A DNA stretch of 64,000 nucleotides from Mugil cephalus (GCF_022458985.1 NC_061771.1:24296001-24360000), one strand, 5' to 3'. Shown: positions 1 through 11,079, numbered from the stretch's first letter. The notes: generated by a model from the sequence alone, not told the origin. Numbers and translations: made by a program.

Positions 1-139
1 TGACTGCTAAAGTGCAAAGTGTTTACTCTGCTCACCCTGAAATTGTAAAACAATCCCTTTCGGTCTCTGCCTGGTGAATAATCTTAAATGGTTATTAGGT
101 CGTTGTTCGAGGATGATAAATAGATGTTTTCCCTTTCAG

Positions 140-3073
140 CTACCTGCCACTGGGGGTGCTGTTCTTGGTTGCAAGCAACGTAGTTGAGGTCCATGACTGG
201 GAAACCACCTACAGGCTTGGGAAGTTCATGTTAGTGGTTGTAACTGGGTACGTTCACCTTTAGAGAGAAACAGAGAAATGAGCCATGCGGCTGAATTCAT
301 CAGTAAATCCAGGAACCTGTGTCGGTTGACGTTTAACATCACATTTTAAGAAGGAGAGACTTATTATTTCTTCTTTGCCTCCTTCCTCGTCTTTCATATA
401 ATCAGTACGTTTGTATATTTGTTCTTTGTTTCAGGCTCATTTTGCAGGCTTTAATTGTTCTGCCACTGATCTACTTTTTGTTTGTGAGACAAAACCCTTA
501 TGCAGTCATGAAAGGTGCCTCACCTGCCTTACTGACTGCGGTGCTCATCTCCTCCAGGTAACATGTCATCACAGGGCAGCACCGCAGAGGCCTACGTCTA
601 CATTTCAAAGCGCATTTACAGTTTATGGTTTTTGATGTGTTTTTTTACCGCACTAACAAAAGATTTGCTGCCTCTCGTAGCGCTGCCACGCTGCCGCTCA
701 CGTTCCGCTGCTGTGAGGAAAGGCTGCACATCGACAGGCGAATCACCCGCTTCATGCTGCCCATCGCGACCAACATCAACATGACGGGAACGTCCCTCTA
801 CGAGGTGGTCGCAACCATCTTCGTCGCCCAGCTCAACGATATATTTCTGGACTTGACCCAGTTAATTACTATTTCGTGAGTCGGCCTCTCTGTTCTTCAG
901 GAAGTTTTACTAGCGTTGGGGAAGTAAAGAAAAATATATGAGACTTTGTATGTTGCAGCGTGATGTCAGCAGTCACCAGCATCGGAGCAGCCGGGATCCC
1001 AGCTACCGGGGCAGTGACCACTCTGTTCGTGTTGACTGCCGTCGGCATACCCGCGAAGGAGGCCTCCATCCTGGTGGTCATAGAGTGGCTGCTGTAAGTT
1101 GAACCTGTCGCCACAAAAGAACCAATAAGTCACGGCCACGTACTGCGCTGTGCTCTAATCAATACCTATTTCAATACCTTTTAAAACTTAAAGGTGCTCT
1201 GTTGAGTTTCTTATGATCAGTTGTGCTACCGAGCTGTATTTTGGTGGAGGTGGAGAGAAACCATAGACGGACGTTGCCACATTGACATTAGTCATTGGTT
1301 TCATACGCTAATGCTTTGAAGCCTTAAGTTTGGTTCAGACAAACGTGAGGAGCTGTGCAGGTCGGACTTTTACGCACAGTCGATGTTAGTCTACAGAAGC
1401 ACTCGTTAGCTGGCTTGATTAGCAGGGTACATATGTAGCTCATGATATTAATAGAGAGGACAATTGCCATCACTTCATTATCACAAGGAAAAAACACAGC
1501 TCATGTGATGTATTGTACACATTGTACATAATATTATAACTGCACACAAACTGGACACCATTAACCAAAGAAATCCCAACGATCTGTCAGCACATTTAAT
1601 AGAGGAACAAACCATAATTACACTGAACCGAGAACCGATTAAAACATGCCAACAAGCATCCTCCCTGTCTGAGGAAAATGCCTACTAGAAATAATGAGGA
1701 AATAATTATAACAGAGTTGAATCAAAACATTTGAAACGAGTTATTGCTGAATGACCCTGGTGGCCTGGCTCCACCCAGCGGCTTGTCAGTCACATCGGAC
1801 CTCACATCTCAGGGAAACCAGACTCTCCCTCAAACGTTCTTGTCCTTGAGGCTTAACATCTCCTTAATTATGTAACACCTGTGAAAAGGAAGTCAGTGTA
1901 ACAGTTGGCATCATAAGGACGGCAGGGAAAACACTGACTTAGTGTTTCAAGTGAGAAGTTCGTTGATTCGTTGAAGATTTTTGAATGGGATTCTAACCCA
2001 GTGACCCTCAGTGGTTTTATACTTTGCTACTACAGTTCAGAGTCGGTGGCTACGTCCGTCTTTTATTAGGCCTGTGTGAGAAACACTGAATGTAAATATA
2101 GCTTTTGTTCTTTTTTAAATATATGAAACTCAGCAGGGCGCCTTTCAGAAATGACTTCAGTGACGACTCAATGTCTATTTATGTGTGAACACATACACAA
2201 CAAAAATATGTCTTAGACTGAATCTTAGTCTTAGACACATTTATGCAGTTTAGACTGAGTGTGGAGTATCTGATGATGCCAACGTCAGCTGACATAATTC
2301 AGACGAGATTTCCTAACTGAGGAACATTGTGTAATGTCTGCGTCTATGATTCATGTGTGTTTTTTGGCCTTTAAGCGACCGCTGCAATACTGTGGTCAAC
2401 GTCCTGGGAGACTGCATGGGCGTGGCCCTCGTCTATCAGCTGTCACGTAAAGAACTGGAGACGGGGTAAGTTTCTAAATGACTCTTTTTAACCCTGAAGG
2501 GTCACTGTGGACATTTTGGGGTTCTTCTAATTTAATCATCTCTGCATTTCCTATAGAGAAAGACTGACCCGTGTTGTGATCTGTGTGTATCGTGTGTGTC
2601 CCTTCAGCAGTATAGATCTAGTTAATGAGGTTGTTAACACTGTGTCTTTGTGTTGTAAACCTTGGTAGTGATTCATTGTAACTGGACTGAAGACTCAGTA
2701 TGGAGCACGGAGAATAAAACAAGCTAAAAACAAGAGCAACTGAACTTGTTAGAGTTTTCTTGAAGCCTTAAATTTATCAGGAGCATCTCTGAGTATCCAC
2801 CTGAAACTCACATGACTCGGGTCTGTTAACAACCAGATAATAGTGACCGTAAATGAGCAGAGTGTACTAATAAAGATAAATGAATCTAAAAAAAAATCCT
2901 AATGCCTAATGTCCACATTTTACTTTGTCTGGTGTTTGTCTGGCGACAGCGAGCCTGATGTCGTCTCCCCGAGCCAGATCCACGTTGACATCAGCAGCCT
3001 GGGCTCCATTGAGGGAACCCTCCAGACCGCTGAAGAGCCCTCACACCAGGACAGTGATGACGACTATTTGTAA
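140..3073 (+). CDS. SLC1-family (EAAT/ASCT-type) amino-acid transporter, 3' six coding exons
   Basis: Partial gene; upstream exons lie before the window. Coding exons 140-247, 435-557, 681-875, 959-1093, 2376-2465 and 2950-3073 have GT-AG introns and keep phase. SLC1 proteins are Na+-coupled trimeric carriers of glutamate/aspartate or neutral amino acids at the plasma membrane. Visible landmarks in order: the TM5 start [12 protein letters not shown], the HP1 loop ISSSAATLP, the TM7 block [11 protein letters not shown], the HP2 loop [10 protein letters not shown], the TM8 block [12 protein letters not shown], then an acidic tail ending DDDYL. Exon lengths of 195 and 135 nt are what I recall for vertebrate EAAT genes. 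Oddities: the family NMDGT motif reads NMTGT, DRxRT reads DRCNT, and VDW reads IEW. The Arg of DRxRT binds the acidic side chain in glutamate carriers and is lost in neutral-amino-acid ASCTs, so glutamate may not be the substrate. It could be a divergent fish-specific slc1a paralog; I cannot assign the symbol. A polyadenylation signal AATAAA follows the stop at about 3129. Confidence 0.88.
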
Positions 3074-3128
3074 CACACACAACAGTGTGAACAAATTGTT
3101 CAAGTTTGTTTTTTACATTACCTGTTTG

Positions 3129-3134
3129 AAATAA
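3129..3134 (+). terminator. Polyadenylation signal of the SLC1-family gene
   Basis: AATAAA lies 56 bases after the stop codon, which would give a short 3' UTR. A second AATAAA occurs near 3285, so a longer alternative 3' end is possible. Confidence 0.6.
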
Positions 3135-3139
3135 AGCTT

Positions 3140-4638
3140 TCATTCAATCATCCATTTGTGCAGCGTTTTCATGGATTTTCACTGATGCTTTAACGGACGT
3201 ACGGCGTTCACTGGACCTTGTGTGTTGTAGTTACTGTAGTTGTTTTAACTGTGTGTGTACAATGCACTTATCAATTTAAATTGAAATAAAGTGTAGAAGT
3301 CATGCATGCCATGTTTAATCTGTTTCCCACGCATTTAAATACTTACATGTAGAAGGAGGCTGATCCTGAACAGCAGGAACTCTGCAGACGTCCCGTCTGT
3401 GCAAACACAGGATAAAGGAGAGAAAGTAAGAAAGCAGCAGGATGACAGATATTTGTTTTTGAATACCATACAGGCTTTACAGTTATGGTATTTTCCAGAT
3501 ATAAGCTTAATCTGAAGTAAATCTAAAATGAAAATGAATTAGCAGTTGCAGAATCAGATATGTGTCGTGGAGTAAAAAGGAAAAATAAAGTTGAAAACCT
3601 CTAACAATTTGGAGGTTTATTACGCGCCATTGTTTGTCCTGAACTGTTTCCTGAACTATTTCACCGGAATATAAAATGTCCCTCAGATGATTTCACCCTT
3701 ACAGGTGTAGTGCTGGGTACATGAGGCCTCGTGATACTGTATCGGTACTATTTCACTGTGTTGCTCAATACTGACACCTGCTGGATTTTAAACATCATTA
3801 CAGAGACTCTTAGTATATACAATTACATTGTTAAAGTTATTGTATATTATTTCGTATACTATATTATTACATATCTTAATTGAAACTTTAAATGTCTTTG
3901 ATGTTTTTAAAATATACAGTCAATAAATAACGAGTGTCATATATATATTATATTTTATTCAAAACAAAAAAGTTGTTCCAGTGTCTTGAAATTTAGGCGA
4001 TTACGTGTTTTTGAAGCAAGTTCTCGACCTTTAGAAAACACCCGCTCACATGGCACTGATGAGGCTGATGTGCATAGAAATTCTAGGGACAGTCGGAAGA
4101 GGTTTCGATATGTGTTGGTTGTCCCAATATTTTACAGGATCATGGGGTCCTGGGAATATTGCTTTCTCTCTGGACCGCAAATATGGCAGCGGCTGTGGCG
4201 TTGGCTATTTAAAAAACAACAAACTGGCATTTTAGTTTTAGTCATCAATTAAAAATCAGTACATGATTTGTAAGAACATAAATGCACAAATAAGCGTATA
4301 AAACGGAATAACATGTCTGAATATGTGTTCATTATTAATAAAGCGACCAACGTTGTAAAATGTATTACAGGTGTATTGCAATTGGTTTAAATGTTGACCA
4401 GCTCATAGTTTTTGTGCCCGAATGAAATTATCTTTGATATCGTTTTTATAAAGCGATTTTTTTTTTAGGTTTGAACCGTAAACCGTAGCTCACACGCAGG
4501 CGCACACGAACAGAGAAATAAAATGATTAGTGCGCTTTTTCAACATGTCTCTTCAAGTCATAAGATTCAAGTCTGAGTGAAATCACAGTCATTGGTGTTA
4601 AAGTTCAAGTCAAGATGTCACCAAATTAACGAGTGTTA
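3140..4638. other. Intergenic DNA; source part of the tandem duplication plus AT-rich sequence
   Basis: No coding exon seen. The stretch to about 3710 recurs in decayed form at 6165-7095. From about 3780 to 4640 it is AT-rich. A short open stretch at 3986-4252 has no family similarity I can recognise and is probably part of an unidentified repeat. Confidence 0.5.
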
Positions 4639-4687
4639 GTTGCTATGGAAACGATCGATTTGAATTGCCTCAAATGTGGTGACGTCA
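4639..4687 (+). promoter_or_regulatory. X-box and palindromic CRE cluster
   Basis: GTTGCTATGGAAAC at 4639-4652 fits the RFX X-box consensus (two half-sites around a short spacer). A full palindromic CRE, TGACGTCA, lies at 4680-4687. An A/T-rich TATA-like stretch (TTTTAAATAG) follows near 4720 and an ATG at 4742 opens a 29-codon frame. X-box plus CRE plus TATA is a combination known from promoters of spermatid-expressed and MHC class II genes. Function here is inference only, since no convincing gene follows. Confidence 0.35.
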
Positions 4688-4741
4688 CGATTACGCAATG
4701 CAGTGGCAGGAACCGCGATTTTAAATAGAGGCTCTCTGGTG

Positions 4742-4831
4742 ATGGCCTTCAACATCCTCTCTCATCCAGAGGACAAAGGGCCCCCGATGACCACGAGGAA
4801 GGAGGGAAGCCCGGATCTCAACACCTGCTGA
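4742..4831 (+). CDS. Very short open frame after an X-box/CRE cluster, doubtful
   Basis: ATG at 4742 opens 29 codons beginning MAFNILSHPEDKGPP and ends at TGA 4829-4831. I recognise no family. It lies 55 bases after a perfect CRE and is followed by moderately GC-rich sequence to about 4990 without a longer frame. It may equally be the 5' part of the repeat whose reverse-transcriptase scrap sits at 5433-5740. Coding status is unproven. Confidence 0.12.
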   Translation: MAFNILSHPEDKGPPMTTRKEGSPDLNTC

Positions 4832-5419
4832 CCAGATGCCTCGGACACAGGCCGAAGCAACGCCATGTCAAACTGTTCCCCGGCCAAGAGACCCGATGGG
4901 CTCCCTCTGGAGTGTCAGCTCTTCCTGTTGTGTCTCCTGAAGGAGTCGGAGGATGTTGGCCGACAGAGGCCCTGTGTTTGTACAGGGTGCTCACTTTTTC
5001 TTTTTTTTAATCAGCTCTCCTCTGTTTTGAGGAGAACTGATTAAAGTCTCCAGAGGTCAATACAGAACCTCACAACACTTAGTGTTGATTGGAGCGGGCC
5101 CATCGCATTTACTCACATAGCCCACATTAGGTGCAGTCTTGAAGTACCTTTTCTACTGATTTATTTATTTTCACGCTGTCCCCCGTGCTCCACTGGGAGA
5201 ATCAAACCACGTAATAATCTACATGATTCCAGCATACAGGCAGAAACTATGTAAACCTGCTGTAAAGCCCTGTGAAGCTCTGTCTGGAGGCTCTTCAGGA
5301 ACATCACCAACCATAAGCCCCAACCCCCCCCACTCTGTGAACGACACGCCTGGCCAACAACCTGAATAAATACTTCTGCCATTTTGAAAGACAATTAACT
5401 TCATCCTGGAGAATGATGT

Positions 5420-5745
5420 TAAGAGACACTGTTTGAAGGCTGCTGGACCAGATGCTGTGTCTCCATCCATCCTGAGACACTGTACTGATGAGCTGTCTTC
5501 GGTGATCACAGATATCCTCAATATCTCACTGAGGTCATGTCATGTACTAGCTTGGTTCAAGGCCTCGACCACCATCCCAGTCCCCAAAAAGCCAAGAACC
5601 CCTGGACTCCTTCGACACGACCGTTCCACCACCACTGCAGGACAAACTCTCCCAGCTGAACGTGCAGGTGGATCACAGACGTCCAGTCTGTCAGGCTCCT
5701 GACGTTTGCGGATGACCACCCTCATTGGGCTCATCTATGATGGGG
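5420..5745 (+). mobile_element. Fragment of a non-LTR retrotransposon (LINE) reverse transcriptase
   Basis: The + strand encodes AAGPDAVSPSILRHCTDEL followed by an SSVITDILNISL stretch and TIPVPKK. This is the characteristic fingers region of fish LINE reverse transcriptases of the L2/CR1/Rex group (A-G-P-D-x-V-x-P ... W-F-K-x-S/T-T-I-x-P-V-P-K-K). The frame breaks after the PVPKK block and the remainder is scrambled. No endonuclease domain or 3' tail is visible, so this is a dead remnant. Confidence 0.7.
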
Positions 5746-6118
5746 ATGAGACCCCAGGGACCCCAGCTACCCGGGGCATGGACCACTCTGTTTGTTGTGA
5801 CGGATGTTTGTTTAGATGTTAAGTTCATTGTAACGGGACTAAAGGCTCCGCCTGTTCCTGTGGAGCCTGGAGGATATTTAAAACAAAGCTAAAGCAAGAG
5901 CAACTGAACTTATAACAAGTAGCTTCTTATGTTTTAAAAAGACTGGTGGGGAGGTTGACATTTATCAGGAGCATCTCTCGGTGTCCATCTGAAACCAGAT
6001 AATCATCCTTTCTGGGTATATGAGCAGAGTGCACCAATGAATCTAAATCACCGCTGAAGAGGTCCCCTCACACCAGAATAGTGATGACTGTAATTTGTAA
6101 CACACACAACAGTGTGTG
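5745..6118 (+). pseudogene. Decayed tandem copy of the SLC1-family gene 3' end
   Basis: Bases 5745-5800 match the HP2-encoding exon (989-1045): the CCCAGCTAC ... GGACCACTCTGTTTG stretch repeats CCCAGCTAC ... TGACCACTCTGTTCG with small indels that break the frame. Bases 5808-5965 match intron sequence at about 2640-2790, and 6055-6115 match the last exon and stop region at 3030-3085. The exon that carries DRCNT is missing, as is most of the intron before it. No open frame survives. Confidence 0.75.
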
Positions 6119-6164
6119 TACTAGTTTGACTTATTTGTTGCCATGAATTTCCACTAAGATGCTT

Positions 6165-7095
6165 TAACAGACGTACGGCACTTAGTGAACCTCATGTGTT
6201 GTAGTTACTGTAGCTGTTTCAACTGTGTGTGTAACAAGCTGCACTTATCAATTTAAATTGAAATACAGTGTAGAAGTCATGCATGCAGTGTTATATCTCT
6301 TTCTCACGTGTTTAAATACTTACATGTAGAAGGAGGCTGATCCTGAACAGCAGGAACTCTGCAGACGTCCTGTCCTTTTACAGATCAGACCTACACAGTT
6401 CTTCTTTGGCTTAAAAATAAGTTTTAAATGCTTGTTGTCTGTGATAAAATGACAAAAAACAGCACAATAGTAGAATGTATGTGGTTCAAATATAATATTT
6501 TAAAGAGAAAATGCAGTACCAACCTCCCCGTTATATTGCAGTGATATGGCCTAACTTTTACTGTTGGTGTTATTGTGGTTAAGAAAGAGTTTGTTAGCAT
6601 ACTTTTTTCTTCTGGCAAACTAAAATTGCAGGTTTCAATCAACTACTCCCCACAGATTAGATCGGAGCTGTTGTACTGTTGTTTAGCTTTTGGTAGGTGC
6701 TGATGTTAAAGCCGAAATGTAAAAGACTAATACTGCCTGTAAGCTAAATATATTTGGCTTAGAAGGACCACAGGTCAAAGCAGACTCCAGCCACTAGCTG
6801 TGATTGAGAAAGTCAAGCACAAAAAAGTAATTTACAACATTAATCTGAAATACATCTTAAATTAAAATGAACTAGCAATTGCAGAATCCGATATGCGTCG
6901 TGGAGCAAAAAGGAAAAATAAAACACTCGACAAATTACGTGTGTTTACTGAACTTTGACTGTGGGGGGCAGCATTTCCCATCTCAGAGAACAATCTACCG
7001 GAATATCAACCGTAGAAGAAGTCCATTAACTTCCGGATAACTCAAATATTAGCCGCAACTTTAAAATGGCCTTAAGATGATTTCACCGTTAAAAA
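6165..7095 (+). repeat. Downstream part of the tandem duplication
   Basis: Segments 6165-6380, 6820-6930 and 6985-7095 are recognisable copies of 3180-3420, 3500-3600 and 3660-3710, in the same order and orientation. Shared landmarks include CAATTTAAATTGAAATA, GAAGGAGGCTGATCCTGAAC and GATGATTTCACC. Bases 6385-6815 have no match at the source and are a later insertion. The copy ends just before the anapc11 promoter. Confidence 0.75.
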
Positions 7096-7279
7096 AAAAA
7101 AACACACACACTCTTAACTCGTTTTTCTTTTTGATATCCGAAGCAGACGTCGGACTCTGAGCGGTGAGTCGGAAAACGCTGGTGAATATTTACCTCAGAG
7201 GACGCGCGTGTGTGAAACTATTAGCTCTGGTACTAGCTGAGAGCTCTTCCTCTCTTTCTCCCTCCATCAGAGCCCGAGG

Positions 7280-8762
7280 ATGAAGGTGAAGATCCGGCAG
7301 TGGAGCGGAGTGGCCTCCTGGTTGTGGGTGGCCAATGATGAAAACTGTGGGATCTGCAGGATGCCCTTCAATGGCTGCTGTCCTGACTGTGAGTGAGCAG
7401 CTTCATATGCTCTTAAACATGTGTCCTACGTTTGTAATGAGTGAGCTGTTTTTTTTTTCAGCAACACACGTCAACATCATGAGGATGCATATTAAAATTA
7501 ATACGCTGTTTTGTCACTGGTCCTGGACCTTTTCACTGCCTACGTCATTGTGGCGTCACAGTGTTGGCTGGAGGCAAAAACAGAGGGAAACTGGAGGCGG
7601 ACACTGTCACTTATAACCAAGAAAATGTCGCCTTGCTGTATTTTTTTGGGACCAAAACTGAAAAATCAAAAACACTAACTTGAAGTTTTATCACTTACCA
7701 GCCATTGCCAGCTTTGGTTTGGCTTTGGTGAGTCGAAGAAAGGACTGTAGTGAGACAATCAACAACGTGCACACTTCAAATCAGTTCAGATTAATTTGCG
7801 TCACCAGTTTCAGCCTGGAAAACGTTACGGGTTAGACCAGAGGTGTCAAACATAAGGCCCGGGGGCCAAAACCGGCCCGCCAGAGGGTCCAATCTGGCCC
7901 GTGGGATGAATTTGCAAAAATTACACTGAAGATATCAGCTGAAAATATTTGATAAAATAAGAAATTGCACTTGCACCGTGCACTTCTTGAGAAATTCACA
8001 GTTGTTCATCACATGTAGCTGTACTTTTCTGCACTAAAGCAAAGGGAAACATTTGGAGTTGTCGTTATTTACCAGTTAACAAGCTATTGTGTTACTGGTC
8101 CGGCCCCATTGAGATCAAATTTGGCTAAATGTGGCCCCTGAACTAAAATGACTTTGACACGCCTGGGTTAGACTAAATTGTGACTGAAATTACCTTATGT
8201 TAATCATTATTTTGGGGGATTTTTGTTACATGTTAATGCTAACCGCTAGGTACTGCATTAACATTAGTTGCTGTTTCAGGTGTGGTTAAGCAGCAGTTGC
8301 ATTTGCTACCTTACCCTCCACAGTGGCTCCACTTACTTCTTCATTCATTTTAAAATATCACTCTCGGTCTCAGGGGAAGTGAGTGTATTTGTATGTTCTC
8401 TAAAATATGCGTTTCCTCGTCCATTCATGCTAAAAACAGTCCATTGAAATTTGCTAACCACCTTTTACAAGCTATAGCGTTTGAGATGTGTTGCATCCAA
8501 TTAACCCCGCCCCACAAAAAAAAAAAACATCACATTGTTTACAAACAGTGACGGGGTCTGTTCTCTGCGCTGCCCGACTCTCAGCGCAATTTGTAAATGT
8601 CAGACTTGTTTTGCAGGCAAAGTGCCCGGGGACGACTGCCCGCTGGTCTGGGGTCAGTGCTCCCACTGTTTCCACATGCACTGCATCCTGAAGTGGCTGA
8701 ACTCCCAGCAGGTCCAGCAGCAGTGCCCCATGTGTCGCCAGGAGTGGAAGTTTAAAGAGTGA
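7280..8762 (+). CDS. anapc11: Anaphase-promoting complex subunit 11 (RING-H2 subunit)
   Basis: Two coding exons, 7280-7388 and 8617-8762, give 84 aa, exactly the length of vertebrate APC11. The protein starts MKVKIRQWSGVASWLWVAND and holds the RING-H2 zinc ligands: C23-x2-C26, then CCPDC, CPLVWGQCSHCFHMHC and CPMC, ending WKFKE. It is the RING subunit that, with the cullin-like APC2, positions E2 enzymes so the APC/C can ubiquitinate cyclins and securin in mitosis. A 5' non-coding exon probably ends at 7163 (GCG|GTGAGT) and splices to 7271, nine bases before the ATG. The intron holds a hAT miniature element. The 3' end must lie near 8860-8890, close to the end of convergent ppp1r27. Identification is firm. 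Confidence 0.96.
7838..8165. mobile_element. hAT-type non-autonomous DNA transposon, copy 1
   Basis: Terminal inverted repeats CAGAGGTGTCAAAC and (reverse-complemented) CAGGCGTGTCAAAG bound a 328-bp element in the anapc11 intron. It is flanked by a perfect 8-bp target-site duplication, GGTTAGAC, at 7830-7837 and 8166-8173, which is the hAT signature. It has no coding capacity. A second copy in the opposite orientation lies at 59924-60222. Confidence 0.9.
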
Positions 8763-8964
8763 AGCTGCGTGCATTCAGATGCCTGTTCTCTTTTCTATCA
8801 GCTGTAAATACCTGTTTTTGTACCTCTGCGATTCTAATGCGGATTCTGACCGTGTGATTAAATGAATAATAATAATAATACAAAAAAAAATACTCAGTGT
8901 GCACTGTGTGACTCTTGCTTTTTACATCGATTAAATTGAGGCAAAGGCAGAAAAAGTTATGAAC

Positions 8965-8970
8965 TTTATT
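8965..8970 (-). terminator. Candidate polyadenylation signal of ppp1r27
   Basis: TTTATT on the + strand is AATAAA on the minus strand, about 625 bases past the ppp1r27 stop. If used, the ppp1r27 transcript would end within about 100 bases of the anapc11 3' end, so the two convergent genes share a very short gap. Confidence 0.4.
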
Positions 8971-9592
8971 TAAAAAAATAGTAGAAAAATTCACTTAAAA
9001 AAAACAAATGAGTACAGTTAAAGTGATAAACAGGCAAGAAGACACAAAACAAGATATCAACAAGGCAGAAAACAAGTCTGTTCACGGTTCACCATCGTTC
9101 ACCTACATTATTTGTAGCAAACCAGTGGGTGCAAAAGCTTCGTGTGAACATGTTGGTCTATTGTCTCTCTATTGGGAGCTGAACTGGTTTACAACAAACC
9201 GTACAATGAAATCCAAACGTGCTGTAGCTTGTCGGAGGCAGACTGGTGTCTTCTGAGTCTGGCTGCGACAGGCTAGTCATCAACCAACAAGTCAATGGTT
9301 TCACATCATTCAGAATGCCACTCACTTAAAGCTAAAGAAAAGCTAACTACTAGCGCAGTTCTCCGTGGTATAAAAGGGCTTAAATCCTGACAGGATGCAG
9401 TTCATCAACATTCACTCAGCTCAGAGGGCAGTCACCCGGCTCTGCCAGCCTTCCTCACACCGCACATCCTTAAAAATCACCATCTGGTTCGATGGTGGCC
9501 TTTCGCTGCTCGTTCCTACAGAGCAGTCGGACGACGACCGTGCGTCAGCTTCCAGGGGGGAGTTTTGAGGCTTTCGGGGGGCCCAGGCGGCC

Positions 9593-10927
9593 TCAGTCGT
9601 TCACAGCCAGCCCGAACAGCTCCAGCAGCTCCTTGTTGTCGGGCTCGATGAGGTCGGCCGGCTTCTCCCCGCTGTCGTTCTCCAGGTTGTAGTCGGCTCC
9701 CAGCGAGAGGAGGTAGCTAGTGGGAAACACAGGACAGACCCCCCGCTCAGTAAAAACTTAAATGCCTCAGTGTCGGGGAAGGTCAGAGGGGGGTGCAAGA
9801 ATGTAGAAGACCGTCCAGATTCTCTTACATCTGTGGAAAGCTGTGTGTGTGTGTGTGATGGTATGTGCTGGCACAGAGCGAACATGTAACATCAGCTGAG
9901 TGACCTGGTGCAGCCAGACTCGATTCTTGTCAGAATGTGAGGCTGGTAGCAAACCAGATTTTATTTCGGGGCGTTTCACCAGAGTATAATAAGTTCGCAG
10001 CGGAAAAAACTTTCCACCACTGGACTTTGGGCTCCACTGGCAAACTTTTAAATCCCAAGTGAATAATCTTCTTTAGGCCTTTGTCAGTTAAAGTTACAGG
10101 AGCTCCTGAGTTTTTCTTTGAACATCATTCGTCATCTCTGTCAGTTCTGACAACAGTAAATAAGTCAGATGACTGATATTTTAACAGAACAACAAACCTC
10201 AGAAAATGGAAGAGACAAACTTTGGGCTCTGCTGCAGGAGCATAATCAGTTCCCAAGGTTGCAGCTAAAAATTTGGAGTTGTTCTGGCTTCCAGGCTATA
10301 TGCTCTGATTGCATTCTCCTTACAAGCAGTAAAATGTTTCTCTAAAAGTGAAGCGTTTTAAAGCTCGACTGGTTTTGAGGAACTAAACTCAAAGCTGAAA
10401 CCCCTCGGCTCAGTGCGTTTTTTTGCTTGCGCGGGAAAAGAGGCTCACCGTGCGATGTGCGGGAAGCCGTCGCTGCAGGCCATGTGCAGCGGCGTCCACC
10501 CCTCCTCGTCCCTCTGGTGGATGTCCGCCCCGTACTGGACGAGCAGCTTCACGCACTCCAGGTTCCCGGACAGGACGGCCTCGTGGATGGCTGCCATGCC
10601 TGCGCAGAGAGAGAGAGAGTCAGTGAGCAACCTCGACTAAAAAAAACAGAATCAGAAAAGTCTGCCCGACAGATCCACCGTTCACGTTTTCCTCTCACCG
10701 GAGTGGTAGATGGTGTCAAGGCTGACTCTTCTGGCCCGCATGAAACACCCGATCCTCTCCAGCTCGCCCTGTCGCACGCAGTCCTGGAAGACGACGTCGT
10801 TGGGGAAGTGGACGCTCCGCATCGGCTTCAGGGAAGACGAGCCCTTGCAGGGGACCGGGACGCCACAGTCCTGGCTGTAAGCTTTGATTCCCATGGTCTG
10901 GGACACGGGGCACTGGTAGTACTTCAT
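9593..10927 (-). CDS. ppp1r27: Protein phosphatase 1 regulatory subunit 27 (ankyrin-repeat protein)
   Basis: Three exons on the minus strand: 10699-10927 (ATG at 10925-10927), 10449-10599 and 9593-9716 (stop 9593-9595), giving 167 aa against about 154 in human. The N-terminal part holds SVHFPNDVVFQDCVRQGELE. The middle exon encodes the ankyrin repeat GMAAIHEAVLSGNLECVKLL and then GWTPLHMACSDG. The last exon holds the end of the second repeat and EPDNKELLELFGLAVND. Mammalian PPP1R27 (dysferlin-interacting protein 1, toonin) is a small muscle-enriched protein that inhibits PP1 and binds dysferlin. In human it sits next to P4HB, as here. A TATA box lies at a suitable distance upstream. The identification rests on ankyrin sequence and synteny. 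Confidence 0.92.
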
Positions 10928-11073
10928 CCTGGTGCTCTGCTTTCCTTGCAGCTCTTGCAGAAGCTTTTCAAAATTCAGCAGCGATCGACTTCTTTCGGTC
11001 CTCTTTGGTGTGGCTCTCTTGTTGCCGTCCAGTGGAGATGTTGCTCTGCCGCTCCAGCCGCTCTGCAGGTCCC

Positions 11074-11079
11074 TTTATA
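11074..11079 (-). promoter_or_regulatory. TATA box of ppp1r27
   Basis: TATAAA on the minus strand, 147 bases upstream of the ATG, would place the cap site near 11045 and give a 5' UTR of roughly 115 nt. An A/T core (CTAAAATAG) at about 11092-11100 resembles an MEF2 site but is one base short of the consensus. Confidence 0.5.
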
